NCBI RefSeq assembly: GCF_014639255.1
Contig: NZ_BMFV01000005.1
Span: 101,554 to 165,553, forward strand
Origin: Pullulanibacillus pueri
GTDB taxonomy: Bacteria; Bacillota; Bacilli; Bacillales; Sporolactobacillaceae
Direction: 5' to 3'
DNA length: 64,000 nt
Positions 52,627 through 60,176 of the stretch are shown one piece after another (positions within the stretch are counted from its first letter, which is position 1; the number at the start of each line of letters is the position of its first letter). The position numbers and the translations under genes were made by a program. A model generated the notes under the pieces. It made no database searches, had not been told where the DNA came from, and was given only the letters and a program-made list of their open reading frames with translations.

Positions 52627-53220
52627 CTAATCCTTCAATCCCTTGCCCTCGAGAATCTTCTGCATATATTTTTCGACCCTTGCCACTCGGGTTTTAGCTT
52701 GTTTGGCTCCCGAAAAGTAAAAAATGTAGGCTCTTTGCCGTCCTGGCGTTAAGGCTTCGAAGGCTGATTTCAAAGCTGGGATTTCATCGAATTTTATTTG
52801 AAGTTCTTCAGGAATGGTGTATTCGCCATGCTCTTTAAAGTTGACTTTAAAACCCGCTTTTTCAACTTCAACCGCTTCATAGATATAGGCTTTCAAGAAA
52901 GGTTCCTGTTCAACTATTTCCTGAACATTAGTGAAGCGAATCTGGCGCGCCGCTTGTACATTTTCTGTTTGTTGGATGAGAATCCCCTGAGGATCCTGTA
53001 ACAAAGCCCCCTTGTGAAAGAGAAGGGCACAATATTCTTTAAATCCATGGATTAACACAACGTTTTTTCCTTCAAACGTATAACAAGGATGCATCCATTT
53101 GAATTCTTCCGTCAGCTCACAGTCAAGAACAATCCTTCTCAGCTTCTCATATTCTTCCTTCCACTGATTAGCCTTCCTAATAAAGGCATCCACCTTAGGA
53201 TTCATGCGACTCTTCGTCAT
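52627..53220 (-). CDS. ydeI: YdeI family protein (DUF1801 / OmdA-like)
   Basis: The 197-residue cytoplasmic protein has an N-terminal DUF1801-type domain (LTEEFKWMHPCYTFEGKNVVLIHGFKEYCALLFHKG region) and a C-terminal OmdA-like domain (IPEELQIKFDE, then LTPGRQRAYIFYFSGAKQAKTR). It corresponds in length and order to B. subtilis YdeI. The function is unknown. The ATG at 53220 has AGAGGTG 7 bases upstream. A perfect palindrome (53243-53263) lies in its promoter. Confidence 0.85.
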   Translation of the reverse strand: MTKSRMNPKVDAFIRKANQWKEEYEKLRRIVLDCELTEEFKWMHPCYTFEGKNVVLIHGFKEYCALLFHKGALLQDPQGILIQQTENVQAARQIRFTNVQEIVEQEPFLKAYIYEAVEVEKAGFKVNFKEHGEYTIPEELQIKFDEIPALKSAFEALTPGRQRAYIFYFSGAKQAKTRVARVEKYMQKILEGKGLKD

Positions 53221-53242
53221 CAAGGAACACCTCTCTATGATT

Positions 53243-53263
53243 TTTCTATAGACCTTATAGAAA
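53243..53263. promoter_or_regulatory. Palindromic operator candidate before ydeI
   Basis: TTTCTATA-5 bases-TATAGAAA is perfect over 8-bp arms and lies 23 bases before the ydeI start. The binding protein is unknown. Confidence 0.5.
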
Positions 53264-53382
53264 GCTTCCGATTATTGTCCGATTAATAATAGGGTATTCA
53301 TTAGCTTGTGTCAAATAAAAATCTTGAGGAAAGGGGATAGCGAGGGAAACTAAAAATTAGTCTAGAGTTTTTTATTTCCTTG

Positions 53383-53413
53383 TTGACTTAAACCCCAGTT
53401 TAAGTTGTATGCT
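53383..53413 (+). promoter_or_regulatory. MerR-type promoter with 19-bp spacer
   Basis: TTGACT (53383-53388) and TATGCT (53408-53413) are separated by 19 bases, and the perfect dyad ACTTAAAC-CCCA-GTTTAAGT (53386-53405) lies between. This is the hallmark of promoters untwisted by MerR activators. Confidence 0.88.
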
Positions 53414-53454
53414 AAACCTGTCGACGAAGTACAGATCAAATTTGGAGGTCTCCA

Positions 53455-53829
53455 ATGACGTATTATTCCATTAGCGAAGTCGCGACGATGTTCAACATGC
53501 CACAATCCACTTTGCGCTATTATGAAAAAAAGGGGTTGTTACCTCTTATCCAGCGAGATGAAGCGGGCCGACGATTATTTTCAGAGGATCAGATCGCCCT
53601 CTTTAAAACGGTGATGTGTTTAAAAAGCACACATATGCCCATCAATCATATTAAGCAATATATTGATTGGGTGGTCGAAGGTGATTCAACGATTGATAAG
53701 CGACTTGATATGATGCTTGCCCACAAGCAGGAGGTGCTCGCTGAATTATCCTTGATGAAGGAATCTCTCGAGGGCATTGACTTTAAAATCAACCGTTATA
53801 CCAAACAGATTCAGGAGAGACTAGGATAA
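53455..53829 (+). CDS. MerR family transcriptional regulator
   Basis: The 124-residue activator has an N-terminal winged helix (YYSISEVATMFNMPQSTLRYYEKKGLL, about residues 3-29), a second MerR helix region (HMPINHIKQYIDWV) and a C-terminal coiled coil. It has no metal-binding cysteines, so it belongs to the redox/organic-signal branch (AdhR/YyaN-like). GGAGG lies 8 bases before the ATG. It is self-controlled through the 19-bp-spacer promoter upstream and is co-transcribed with the SDR gene. Confidence 0.92.
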   Translation: MTYYSISEVATMFNMPQSTLRYYEKKGLLPLIQRDEAGRRLFSEDQIALFKTVMCLKSTHMPINHIKQYIDWVVEGDSTIDKRLDMMLAHKQEVLAELSLMKESLEGIDFKINRYTKQIQERLG

Positions 53830-53868
53830 CAAGACAAGTCGAAAAAAAATAGGAAATGAGGAATGATC

Positions 53869-54630
53869 ATGAAACTTTCAGGGAATACCATACTGATTAC
53901 AGGCGGAAGCGCCGGTATAGGACTCGCTTTTGCAGAGCGCTTTATAAAAGCGGGTAATACAGTAATTGTTTGTGGACGACGTGAAGACGTTCTTCAAAAA
54001 GCCAAAGAAAAACACCCAAGCATAATTACTTATGTTAGTGATATGGCTATTGAATCTGAGCGTGTCTCATTGTTTGATTGGGTCACCACTCACTATCCAG
54101 ACGTTAATGTTTTAATTAACAATGCCGGCATCCAACAGCGGTTTAACGTGTTAAAAGCGGACGCAAAAAATGATTGGAATGATTTCAATAAAGAGATCAT
54201 GATCAATATCGAAGCCCCGATCCAGCTCTCTATGCTGTTTGCTCCTTTCTTCGCAAAAAAGGAAGACGCAACCATCATTAATGTGACTTCAGGGCTCGCT
54301 TTTACTCCATTTGTGATAGCTCCAATATATTCAGCAACGAAAGCCGCCCTTCATTCTTTTACAATGAGTCTCAGACATCAGTTATCTGCCACGTCTGTAG
54401 AGGTCATTGAAGTTGCTCCTCCGGCAGTCAACACAGATTTAGGGGGAGCCGGACTGCATACCACTGGTGAACCCTTAGATGCCTTCGCGGATGGCATTTT
54501 CAAAGGGTTAGAAGAGGGAAAACAGGAAATCGGATATGGTTCTTCTGTCAATCGTTTGCGCATGTCACGAGATGACATCGACGACTATGTCGCGAACATG
54601 TATCAAGCAACAAAAGACCTGATTGAATAA
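53869..54630 (+). CDS. SDR family oxidoreductase, DltE-like
   Basis: The 253-residue Rossmann enzyme has ILITGGSAGIGLAFAERF (about residues 8-25), VLINNAGIQ, INVTSG (Ser) and the catalytic YSATK (about 150-154). The tail (EEGKQEIGYGSSVNRLRMSRD) is typical of the DltE/YoxD-like branch. GAGGA is 6 bases before the ATG at 53869. An earlier ATG at 53863 is too close. It is 39 bases after merR, so it is probably the MerR-activated enzyme of this locus. Confidence 0.88.
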   Translation: MKLSGNTILITGGSAGIGLAFAERFIKAGNTVIVCGRREDVLQKAKEKHPSIITYVSDMAIESERVSLFDWVTTHYPDVNVLINNAGIQQRFNVLKADAKNDWNDFNKEIMINIEAPIQLSMLFAPFFAKKEDATIINVTSGLAFTPFVIAPIYSATKAALHSFTMSLRHQLSATSVEVIEVAPPAVNTDLGGAGLHTTGEPLDAFADGIFKGLEEGKQEIGYGSSVNRLRMSRDDIDDYVANMYQATKDLIE

Positions 54631-54668
54631 CCTCTTAATGAAAAATGACAGTGTTTCAACAAATAAAG

Positions 54669-54710
54669 GCAGAACTCGTTACTGTTTCATTAGCGAGTTT
54701 TGCTTTTTTG
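54669..54710 (+). terminator. Terminator of the merR-SDR operon
   Basis: GCAGAACTCG pairs with CGAGTTTTGC (54673-54678 with 54694-54699 at the core), and TTTTTT follows. Confidence 0.78.
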
Positions 54711-54805
54711 CTATCTATTCTCACTTTACCCCACGACGGCGACTGTCTTAGACCTTTGTTTTTTTTCCTCTAGACACTGTGACATCCCCTATGCGACTGC
54801 CCGTC

Positions 54806-54837
54806 GAAAAAAAAACGCCAGCCTATGGCCGACGCTT
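54806..54837 (-). terminator. Terminator of the wall-protein gene
   Basis: AGCGTCGGCC and GGCTGGCGTT fold around a 3-base loop with G-U pairs allowed. The minus-strand tail is a run of nine or more T. Confidence 0.85.
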
Positions 54838-54915
54838 TAACACATGACTTTTTTTCTTTCAACACGACATTTTATAGCCATCTTTTTACTGATTATTTCT
54901 ATTAAAGGTCATCTT

Positions 54916-56574
54916 TTAGGCCTTTTGCTTTCTTCTTTGGAACAATAAGAACGCAGAAGCTGAGAGAACCAATAACGCTCCAATCGTTATGAAATTCATA
55001 GAATGGGTTGCTGTATTTGGAAGCTCGTGCCCTGTCCCAGACTGCGAATTATCACCACTTACGGTATTTGCCTGTGTTCCACTTCCAGAGTGATTATTCG
55101 TACTTGTTCCGGTGGTGCTGCTGGATGCCTTTTGAGCCTTCTCAAACACTGTATACGTACTAAAGTGATACGTCTGTGCCGTTACAACGCCATTTTTATA
55201 GGTACCTCCAATGTATTCCCATTCTTTAGTAGATGGATTATAGTACCACACTTTTACATTATCAGGGTCTTTAACCTTGGATGGATCCACGGAAAAAGTA
55301 AGCGTCACGGGTTGTGTAAATTTAGAAATCGTCCCTGTTGCTGTTTTGATCGTAAAATCATACACCGAGGAAAGGGCACCTTTTACCGGTTTTTGCTTGT
55401 CCACTTCAACGGTGACATCCTGACCGTTCCCTAAAAGCTGCGTCGGAATGCTTACCGTTGAGTCACCTTTATTGATTTGAACAGCGGCCTTTTTATCCTG
55501 TAACATTTTAATTTGGTCAGCCGTTAATTGGACATTGACTTGATCTTCTTTATAATTTCTCAAGTCGATGGCGAGAGTACCCTTCTCTTTAACAGCCTCG
55601 CCATTTAAGTTGCCGATGGTTGCTGTCTTGTCATCGATGACGGGTGTCACCGTCACTTGTTGCTCTGGTTGAACGTCCTCTGCTTTCACTTGTAAGGTCT
55701 TTGTGATTTGATGATCACTTTGAGTTAAATTAAAGGACATACTCAGTTCAATGTCATACGTTTGACCTTCTTTTAAACCGGTAAATGTATATTCAGACTG
55801 AGCCTTCTTGAATACATCAAACGACTTCACTTGTTTTCCATTTAAAGTAAGTGCACCAAGATGGGGCATGCCATCGGATTGGTCGATGTTCCAAGCTACG
55901 GTGATAGAATCCTTTGTCACCTTTTTCGTCGTGAGTTTTACCATATCATCATGATAAACATTGACACCTTTACCAACTAAAGTCTGGAGCGTTTTGGATG
56001 CAGCTGATCCTGAATTGAAATTCAATGGGTTATTAGCAAGATTCGCCATTGTTAGATTGGACATTTGCGTCAATACGCTAATATCAGTGATTTTATTTCC
56101 TGCTAGATTTAAAGTTTGTAAGTTTTTCAAGCCTTTCAATGGGCTAAGATTGCTTATCTTTCCATCTGGCGCTTCCAAAAGCGATAAGTTTGTAGCATAC
56201 TCTAAACCGGAAAGATCTGAAATGTTCTCTGCAAAAAGGAAGGTGAGGTTTGCTAAATCTGATTTTGTGATAGTATCTCCCTTTTTAATCCCCAACTGAT
56301 CGCGAATGATAGTTGCAAGACTTTGATCTTTAAAGGCTACTGCCTCTTCAGTAGATTTAATCTTGCTTTGATCCTTTGTTTGCGTTGTATCTTCTGTTGC
56401 CGCTGTTTCATCGGAAGTTTGAGCCGCCCCCTCCGTTTTGCTGGCTGTATCCTCTGACGTTTGAGTTGTCTTTTCCGTAGTATCTGTGTTGGCGCTAGCC
56501 GGTTGAACGATGAATCCGAATACAAACATGATGGCTAAAATCGGGATAAAGATTAATCCTCTAGTCTTTTTCAT
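54916..56574 (-). CDS. Cell-wall-anchored leucine-rich-repeat protein with LPNTA sorting motif
   Basis: The 552-residue surface protein has a signal peptide ending PASA (about residue 28), a Thr/Glu/Gln-rich linker, and internalin-like leucine-rich repeats (about 100-185, e.g. LKGLKNLQTLNLAGNKITDI). An Fn3-like domain follows (about 205-300), then a beta-rich region to about 480, and a Ser/Thr/Asn linker. The anchor is LPNTA (about residues 518-522), then a hydrophobic helix and RRKQKA. LPNTA is used by class D-type sortases such as B. anthracis SrtC. AGGGAG is 8 bases before the ATG. The 5' leader holds a structured RNA. Confidence 0.88.
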   Translation of the reverse strand: MKKTRGLIFIPILAIMFVFGFIVQPASANTDTTEKTTQTSEDTASKTEGAAQTSDETAATEDTTQTKDQSKIKSTEEAVAFKDQSLATIIRDQLGIKKGDTITKSDLANLTFLFAENISDLSGLEYATNLSLLEAPDGKISNLSPLKGLKNLQTLNLAGNKITDISVLTQMSNLTMANLANNPLNFNSGSAASKTLQTLVGKGVNVYHDDMVKLTTKKVTKDSITVAWNIDQSDGMPHLGALTLNGKQVKSFDVFKKAQSEYTFTGLKEGQTYDIELSMSFNLTQSDHQITKTLQVKAEDVQPEQQVTVTPVIDDKTATIGNLNGEAVKEKGTLAIDLRNYKEDQVNVQLTADQIKMLQDKKAAVQINKGDSTVSIPTQLLGNGQDVTVEVDKQKPVKGALSSVYDFTIKTATGTISKFTQPVTLTFSVDPSKVKDPDNVKVWYYNPSTKEWEYIGGTYKNGVVTAQTYHFSTYTVFEKAQKASSSTTGTSTNNHSGSGTQANTVSGDNSQSGTGHELPNTATHSMNFITIGALLVLSASAFLLFQRRKQKA

Positions 56575-56624
56575 TCATGTCGCTCCCTTCTGTTTTTTAA
56601 GCTATAGGTTTCACAAATTCCTAA

Positions 56625-56730
56625 CGAGAGTAAGTATCGCCCGGCTGTGCCCAGGGGTTTCCTTAGAAGTGTAACTTCTGTTGGTTAGAGGCGAGGCGAT
56701 ACCCGTAACTCTCCTGACTGTGTTGGCCCT
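56625..56730 (-). ncRNA. Structured 5' leader RNA of the wall-protein gene
   Basis: Two helices enclose about 90 bases: GAGAGT (56626-56631) with ACTCTC (56708-56713), and TATCGCC (56635-56641) with GGCGATA (56695-56701), with an asymmetric internal loop. Inside, AGAAGT/ACTTCT (56665-56670, 56674-56679) forms a hairpin. CCCCTGGGC and TAACCAAC could pair elsewhere. TATACT (56737-56742, minus strand) would place the transcript start at its edge. I cannot match it to a known riboswitch class. Confidence 0.55.
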
Positions 56731-56750
56731 CTAAAAAGTATACCTTTTCA

Positions 56751-57042
56751 TTCGACAAAGGTTATGTAACTAAAGTCATGGTTGTCCTATTTTTCGACAA
56801 AAAGGCTACTCATTAGTTTCATCACATGTCAATTTCCTCATAACAAGGAAATAAAATGATCTAAAACAGAGTAGCCTTTACTTTTTTTCCTATTAATATA
56901 ATTTTTCACATGCTCTTATCCACAACTCATTTCATCATTGGGAAAAATCCTACTCTCTAAATCTCCAATCCAAGCTATCTTAATTTCCTGACACCATCTT
57001 ACGTTTGTCGAATGATAATGATCTTATCGGTTATTTTCGACA
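56751..57042. promoter_or_regulatory. Cluster of four Spo0A boxes
   Basis: TGTCGAA, the Spo0A-box core, occurs exactly at 56751-56757 (minus), 56793-56799 (minus), 57006-57012 (plus) and 57036-57042 (minus). Two have the extended form TTTGTCGAATG. They lie upstream of the wall-protein gene. Chance expectation for a 7-mer in about 300 bases is far below one. Confidence 0.6.
56801..56879. terminator. Long hairpin with nested stem
   Basis: AAAGGCTACTC (56801-56811) pairs with GAGTAGCCTTT (56869-56879). ATTTCCT/AGGAAAT (56832-56838, 56846-56852) nests in the loop. ACTTTTTTT follows on the plus strand and CCTTTTTG on the minus. It probably stops transcripts from the hydrolase gene. Confidence 0.55.
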
Positions 57043-57079
57043 ATCATCCTCAACTTTAAATTTCACTCCGAAAACTGCT

Positions 57080-57967
57080 TCAATTTTGGTCCCCTTTTAT
57101 AAACAATTTTAAGGCATATGCAACTTTTTCTGGATTTTCCTCTGCCGAAAAATGTCCACAGTTTTCAATCAATTTCGCTTTGATATGACGCAAACCAAAT
57201 TCCTTAAATCCATCCATGTAGGTCGCAATATCTACTTGCTCATTTTCACCGCGCAGATAAAGAATCGGTATCGAAATGCTCTTCTCTTTTGTCGCGGCAT
57301 TGTCTTTTTGATCTTGATCAAAGGATCTATAAAAATCGAACCCTGCTTTCAAAGCACCAGGACGAGTGTAAGCTTCTGTAAAAGATTTTTTTAGGGTCTC
57401 GCCCAATTTCTTGCCCTTTCCAGCAAGAACATCATAAAAATAAGAAAAATACAGCAACTCATTCCCCGCCACCAGTTTTTCAGGTAATTGTGGTATGGCA
57501 TGAAAAGCAAAATGCCAAATATAAGGATTTCTTTTAACCGTATCCCATGGCGGAATTCCCGGGATGACAACATTCATAATGACTGCCCGTGCAATTCTAT
57601 TTGGAAATTCCTTTAAAAAGGCGTACGTAACCTGACCACCAACATCACACCCGACTAACGTCACATCCGTTAAGGCCATAGTGTCCATTACTCCGCGAAC
57701 ATACATGGCAATATGGCGCTTGCTGTATGACTGTAACGGTATCTTAGAACCTCCGATTCCAGGTAAATCAATGGCTACTACATGAAAATCTTTTACAAGC
57801 CACTTCATTACAGATTCGAATTCTAACCAACATGTGGGCCAGCCATGAATAAAAAAGACTGTCGGGTTGGATTCTAAACCCGCCTCAACAACATGCATGG
57901 GGATCCCTTTGACCTTCACTTCCTTGTGCCTAAAGAGAGGTCCTGTCCCTTCCTGTATATCCACCAT
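57080..57967 (-). CDS. Alpha/beta hydrolase, epoxide-hydrolase / haloalkane-dehalogenase-like
   Basis: The 295-residue hydrolase has the oxyanion motif HGWPTCW (about residues 41-47), DLPGIGGS, and a nucleophile elbow GCDVGGQ with Asp instead of Ser (about residue 106). The final His is in NCGHFSAEENPEKVA. An Asp nucleophile points to epoxide hydrolase or dehalogenase chemistry rather than esterase. The cap region has aromatic residues. GGGAGTG lies about 8 bases before the ATG. Substrate unknown. Confidence 0.85.
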   Translation of the reverse strand: MVDIQEGTGPLFRHKEVKVKGIPMHVVEAGLESNPTVFFIHGWPTCWLEFESVMKWLVKDFHVVAIDLPGIGGSKIPLQSYSKRHIAMYVRGVMDTMALTDVTLVGCDVGGQVTYAFLKEFPNRIARAVIMNVVIPGIPPWDTVKRNPYIWHFAFHAIPQLPEKLVAGNELLYFSYFYDVLAGKGKKLGETLKKSFTEAYTRPGALKAGFDFYRSFDQDQKDNAATKEKSISIPILYLRGENEQVDIATYMDGFKEFGLRHIKAKLIENCGHFSAEENPEKVAYALKLFIKGDQN

Positions 57968-58124
57968 TCTTGATCACTCCCTGAAAATTTTCTTGATCTT
58001 ATACGATTAATGATAAGGATCTTCCCTGACAATACGAGTCAGTTATTTTCAAAAATTATTTATTTACAATACATCAGAGAGTAGAATGATTCATAAGAAT
58101 GAACGGAAATGGAGGATTATTTCA

Positions 58125-58895
58125 ATGGAAAGCCTACAAGAACTAGTAAACTCACTGATTCAAAACCCCAATGTGATTGGGATTATTCGATATGGGAGTA
58201 GAAAACTTGATGACTTATCTCCTGGTGGTGATTTTGATATCGTTGTGATTTCAAATATGCGTCCTAAAGGCCTTGAAAGTATTCATTTTGACGTAGGTGA
58301 TATTCCTATTGATCTCAGCTTACGGAGACTTGAAGATCTCCGGCGAGACCAACCGCTCAGTCCCACGATTGATCCTCTACTACCTAAGGGTGAAATTCTA
58401 TTTGATCGGCAGGGAATTCTGAATAAAGAAATGGAGGGGATTCAAACAAGGTGGAAAATGGAGACGTCTGCTCCGACTGAGGAAGAAATGGCCCTACGTA
58501 AGTTTGGTCATCGACACGTACTCGACAAGGTGCGTCACCGCTTTGAAAGTAACCCTCTATTATGTCACTTTCTATTGTCCGAAGATATGTACTGGAAGGT
58601 GATCTCTTATTTCTCTGTCCGCTCTATACCTTATGAAGGAGAATCCGCTGCTCTTATCTGGTTAAAGGCGAATGACCCAAAAATATATTCATTAATTGAG
58701 CACTTCTATGCACTCACCGACCTCAGTAAGAAGTTCCAACTCAGTGAGCAATTGACAGACCTTGTATTGGCACCGATTGAGGGGCCGTGGAAAAAAGGCG
58801 AGATACTTGCCTTACCTTCTGATGAAGAAGTCACCGACTTACAAGCGATGGGGAAATCTGTATACGTCCATCTGTTTGGAAGGGCGCCCGAGTAA
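58125..58895 (+). CDS. Nucleotidyltransferase-fold protein
   Basis: The 256-residue protein has an NTase core at the N-terminus: IRYGSRKLDDLSPGGDFDIVV (GS motif, then DxD, about residues 21-41), then IPIDLSLRR supplying a third acidic residue. The rest is helical. Such proteins include aminoglycoside adenylyltransferases and antitoxin-like MNTs. The acceptor is not known. The ATG at 58125 has TGGAGG 9 bases upstream. A start at 58086 does not. Confidence 0.75.
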   Translation: MESLQELVNSLIQNPNVIGIIRYGSRKLDDLSPGGDFDIVVISNMRPKGLESIHFDVGDIPIDLSLRRLEDLRRDQPLSPTIDPLLPKGEILFDRQGILNKEMEGIQTRWKMETSAPTEEEMALRKFGHRHVLDKVRHRFESNPLLCHFLLSEDMYWKVISYFSVRSIPYEGESAALIWLKANDPKIYSLIEHFYALTDLSKKFQLSEQLTDLVLAPIEGPWKKGEILALPSDEEVTDLQAMGKSVYVHLFGRAPE

Positions 58896-58937
58896 ATGCC
58901 TTTACTACGCAAGGCACTATAAACAGGAGCTCTTTGT

Positions 58938-59255
58938 CAAGCGAAAAGACATGCCCGTTCCTTATTAAAATAAAGATTTAAGGGACTTCGGTTAAAACCA
59001 TCACGTCCGTGTGACAACACTGAAGCTAGCATATCAACCACCCCAAAAAGTAAAGAGCACTTTTCGGGGACCCCGACTACCACCCCAAAAAGTAAAGAGC
59101 ACTTTTCGGGGACCCCGACTACCACCCCAAAAAGTAAAGAACACTTTTCGGGGACCCCGATTGTGCGTCGAACGCCGAACTTACCCATATCGTGTGAACA
59201 TGCGGATAGCGAGCGTTCTGGAGCGGAAATCACAGCCTATTTGATGACCACAATT
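58938..59255 (+). repeat. Large dispersed non-coding repeat, copy E, with internal triplication
   Basis: The ends match the family (AAGACATGCCCGTTCC; GGAGCGGAAATCACAGCC; TGATGACCA), but the GGGAACAGC middle is missing. A 42-bp unit, ACCACCCC...GGGGACCCCGACT, is tandemly triplicated at 59037-59162. Copy B has one unit. Confidence 0.85.
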
Positions 59256-59317
59256 TCTTTCTTACTTCCCTAGAAAAAGGCATTGATCATCATCAACGCC
59301 TTCTTTTCCATATTATA

Positions 59318-59776
59318 TTACCAAGCACTCATGCCGCCTTTAACATTTGTCACTTTGTCAAAACCTTTTTGCTTTAAAACTTTACTTGCTTTTGCACTTC
59401 TCATACCGCTCTGACAAATGACAACCACTTCCTTATCTTTAGAAAGCTGGTTTACTTTATGTGGAAGTTGGTTTAAAGGAATATTTTTAAATTCGCGGAT
59501 ATGATTCCCCTTATATTCTCCGGGTGTTCTGACATCGATGAATTGTTTATTTTTATCTTTTAACTCTTCTTTTAATGCTTCTGTAGTAATGCTTCTTATA
59601 CCTTTACTGGTCCCCATGTTTTTAAATAGGAACCACACTATAATGAGAGCAATAACGCTATAGAACAACCAATGCGGCATTGTGACACTCCCTTGAGAAA
59701 GAATTTGACTCCAAATCTTAATGGCTGTAATGATGACTAAACTAACAAACATCGCTTTTAAAATACTTGGTTTCAT
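59318..59776 (-). CDS. Membrane-anchored rhodanese-like protein
   Basis: The 152-residue protein has two N-terminal hydrophobic segments (about residues 6-28 and 34-51) and a C-terminal rhodanese domain (about 63-152). The domain has FIDVRTPGEYKGNHI and the persulfide-forming Cys in VICQSGMRSAKA. It is similar to YqhL-type proteins. It may relay sulfane sulfur at the membrane. It is on the same strand as the CstR-type operon, 170 bases after tusA, beyond a hairpin, so co-regulation is uncertain. Confidence 0.85.
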   Translation of the reverse strand: MKPSILKAMFVSLVIITAIKIWSQILSQGSVTMPHWLFYSVIALIIVWFLFKNMGTSKGIRSITTEALKEELKDKNKQFIDVRTPGEYKGNHIREFKNIPLNQLPHKVNQLSKDKEVVVICQSGMRSAKASKVLKQKGFDKVTNVKGGMSAW

Positions 59777-59899
59777 TTTTTGCCCTAATTTTTGTCCCTA
59801 TGTGGCCTCACTCTCTTCTCTCCAAGTGAGAAAAACTTAGCTTCCGCCAAGCCCTAATCAGAGAAGACAAATTTTTCTACCGATCTCTTAATTGCTTCG

Positions 59900-59940
59900 A
59901 CGGCTTATCCTTTCTTATTCTTTAAGAAAGGGCAAGCCGT
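59900..59940. terminator. Hairpin after tusA
   Basis: ACGGCTT-AT-CCTTTCTT (59900-59916) pairs with AAGAAAGG-GC-AAGCCGT (59924-59940). The T-run is better on the plus strand. It probably marks the 3' end of the sulfur operon. Confidence 0.55.
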
Positions 59941-59945
59941 ACCCT

Positions 59946-60176
59946 TTAATTTTTCTTAATCCAAAACTTCTGAACCGCTCCATCTTCTGTTTGCTCGATC
60001 AGTTCATGGCCACTTGCCTTTGCCCACGCTGGCATATCATTCATCGCCCCTTTATCGGTGACATGTACCTCAAGCACTTCACCTGAATGTAGTTCATCCA
60101 TGGCCTTTTTTGTTCTGACAACAGGCATTGGGCAGGCAAGACCTTTTGCGTCTAATACTTTTGCAGCTTCCATCAT
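59946..60176 (-). CDS. Sulfurtransferase TusA family protein
   Basis: The 76-residue persulfide carrier has the signature LDAKGLACPMPVVRTKKAM with the reactive Cys (about residue 15), and VTDKGAMNDMPAWAKASGHEL. It starts with an ATGA overlap with the preceding rhodanese-dioxygenase gene, so translation is coupled. AAGGAGG precedes it. In this operon it would pass sulfane sulfur between rhodanese and dioxygenase modules. Confidence 0.93.
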   Translation of the reverse strand: MMEAAKVLDAKGLACPMPVVRTKKAMDELHSGEVLEVHVTDKGAMNDMPAWAKASGHELIEQTEDGAVQKFWIKKN

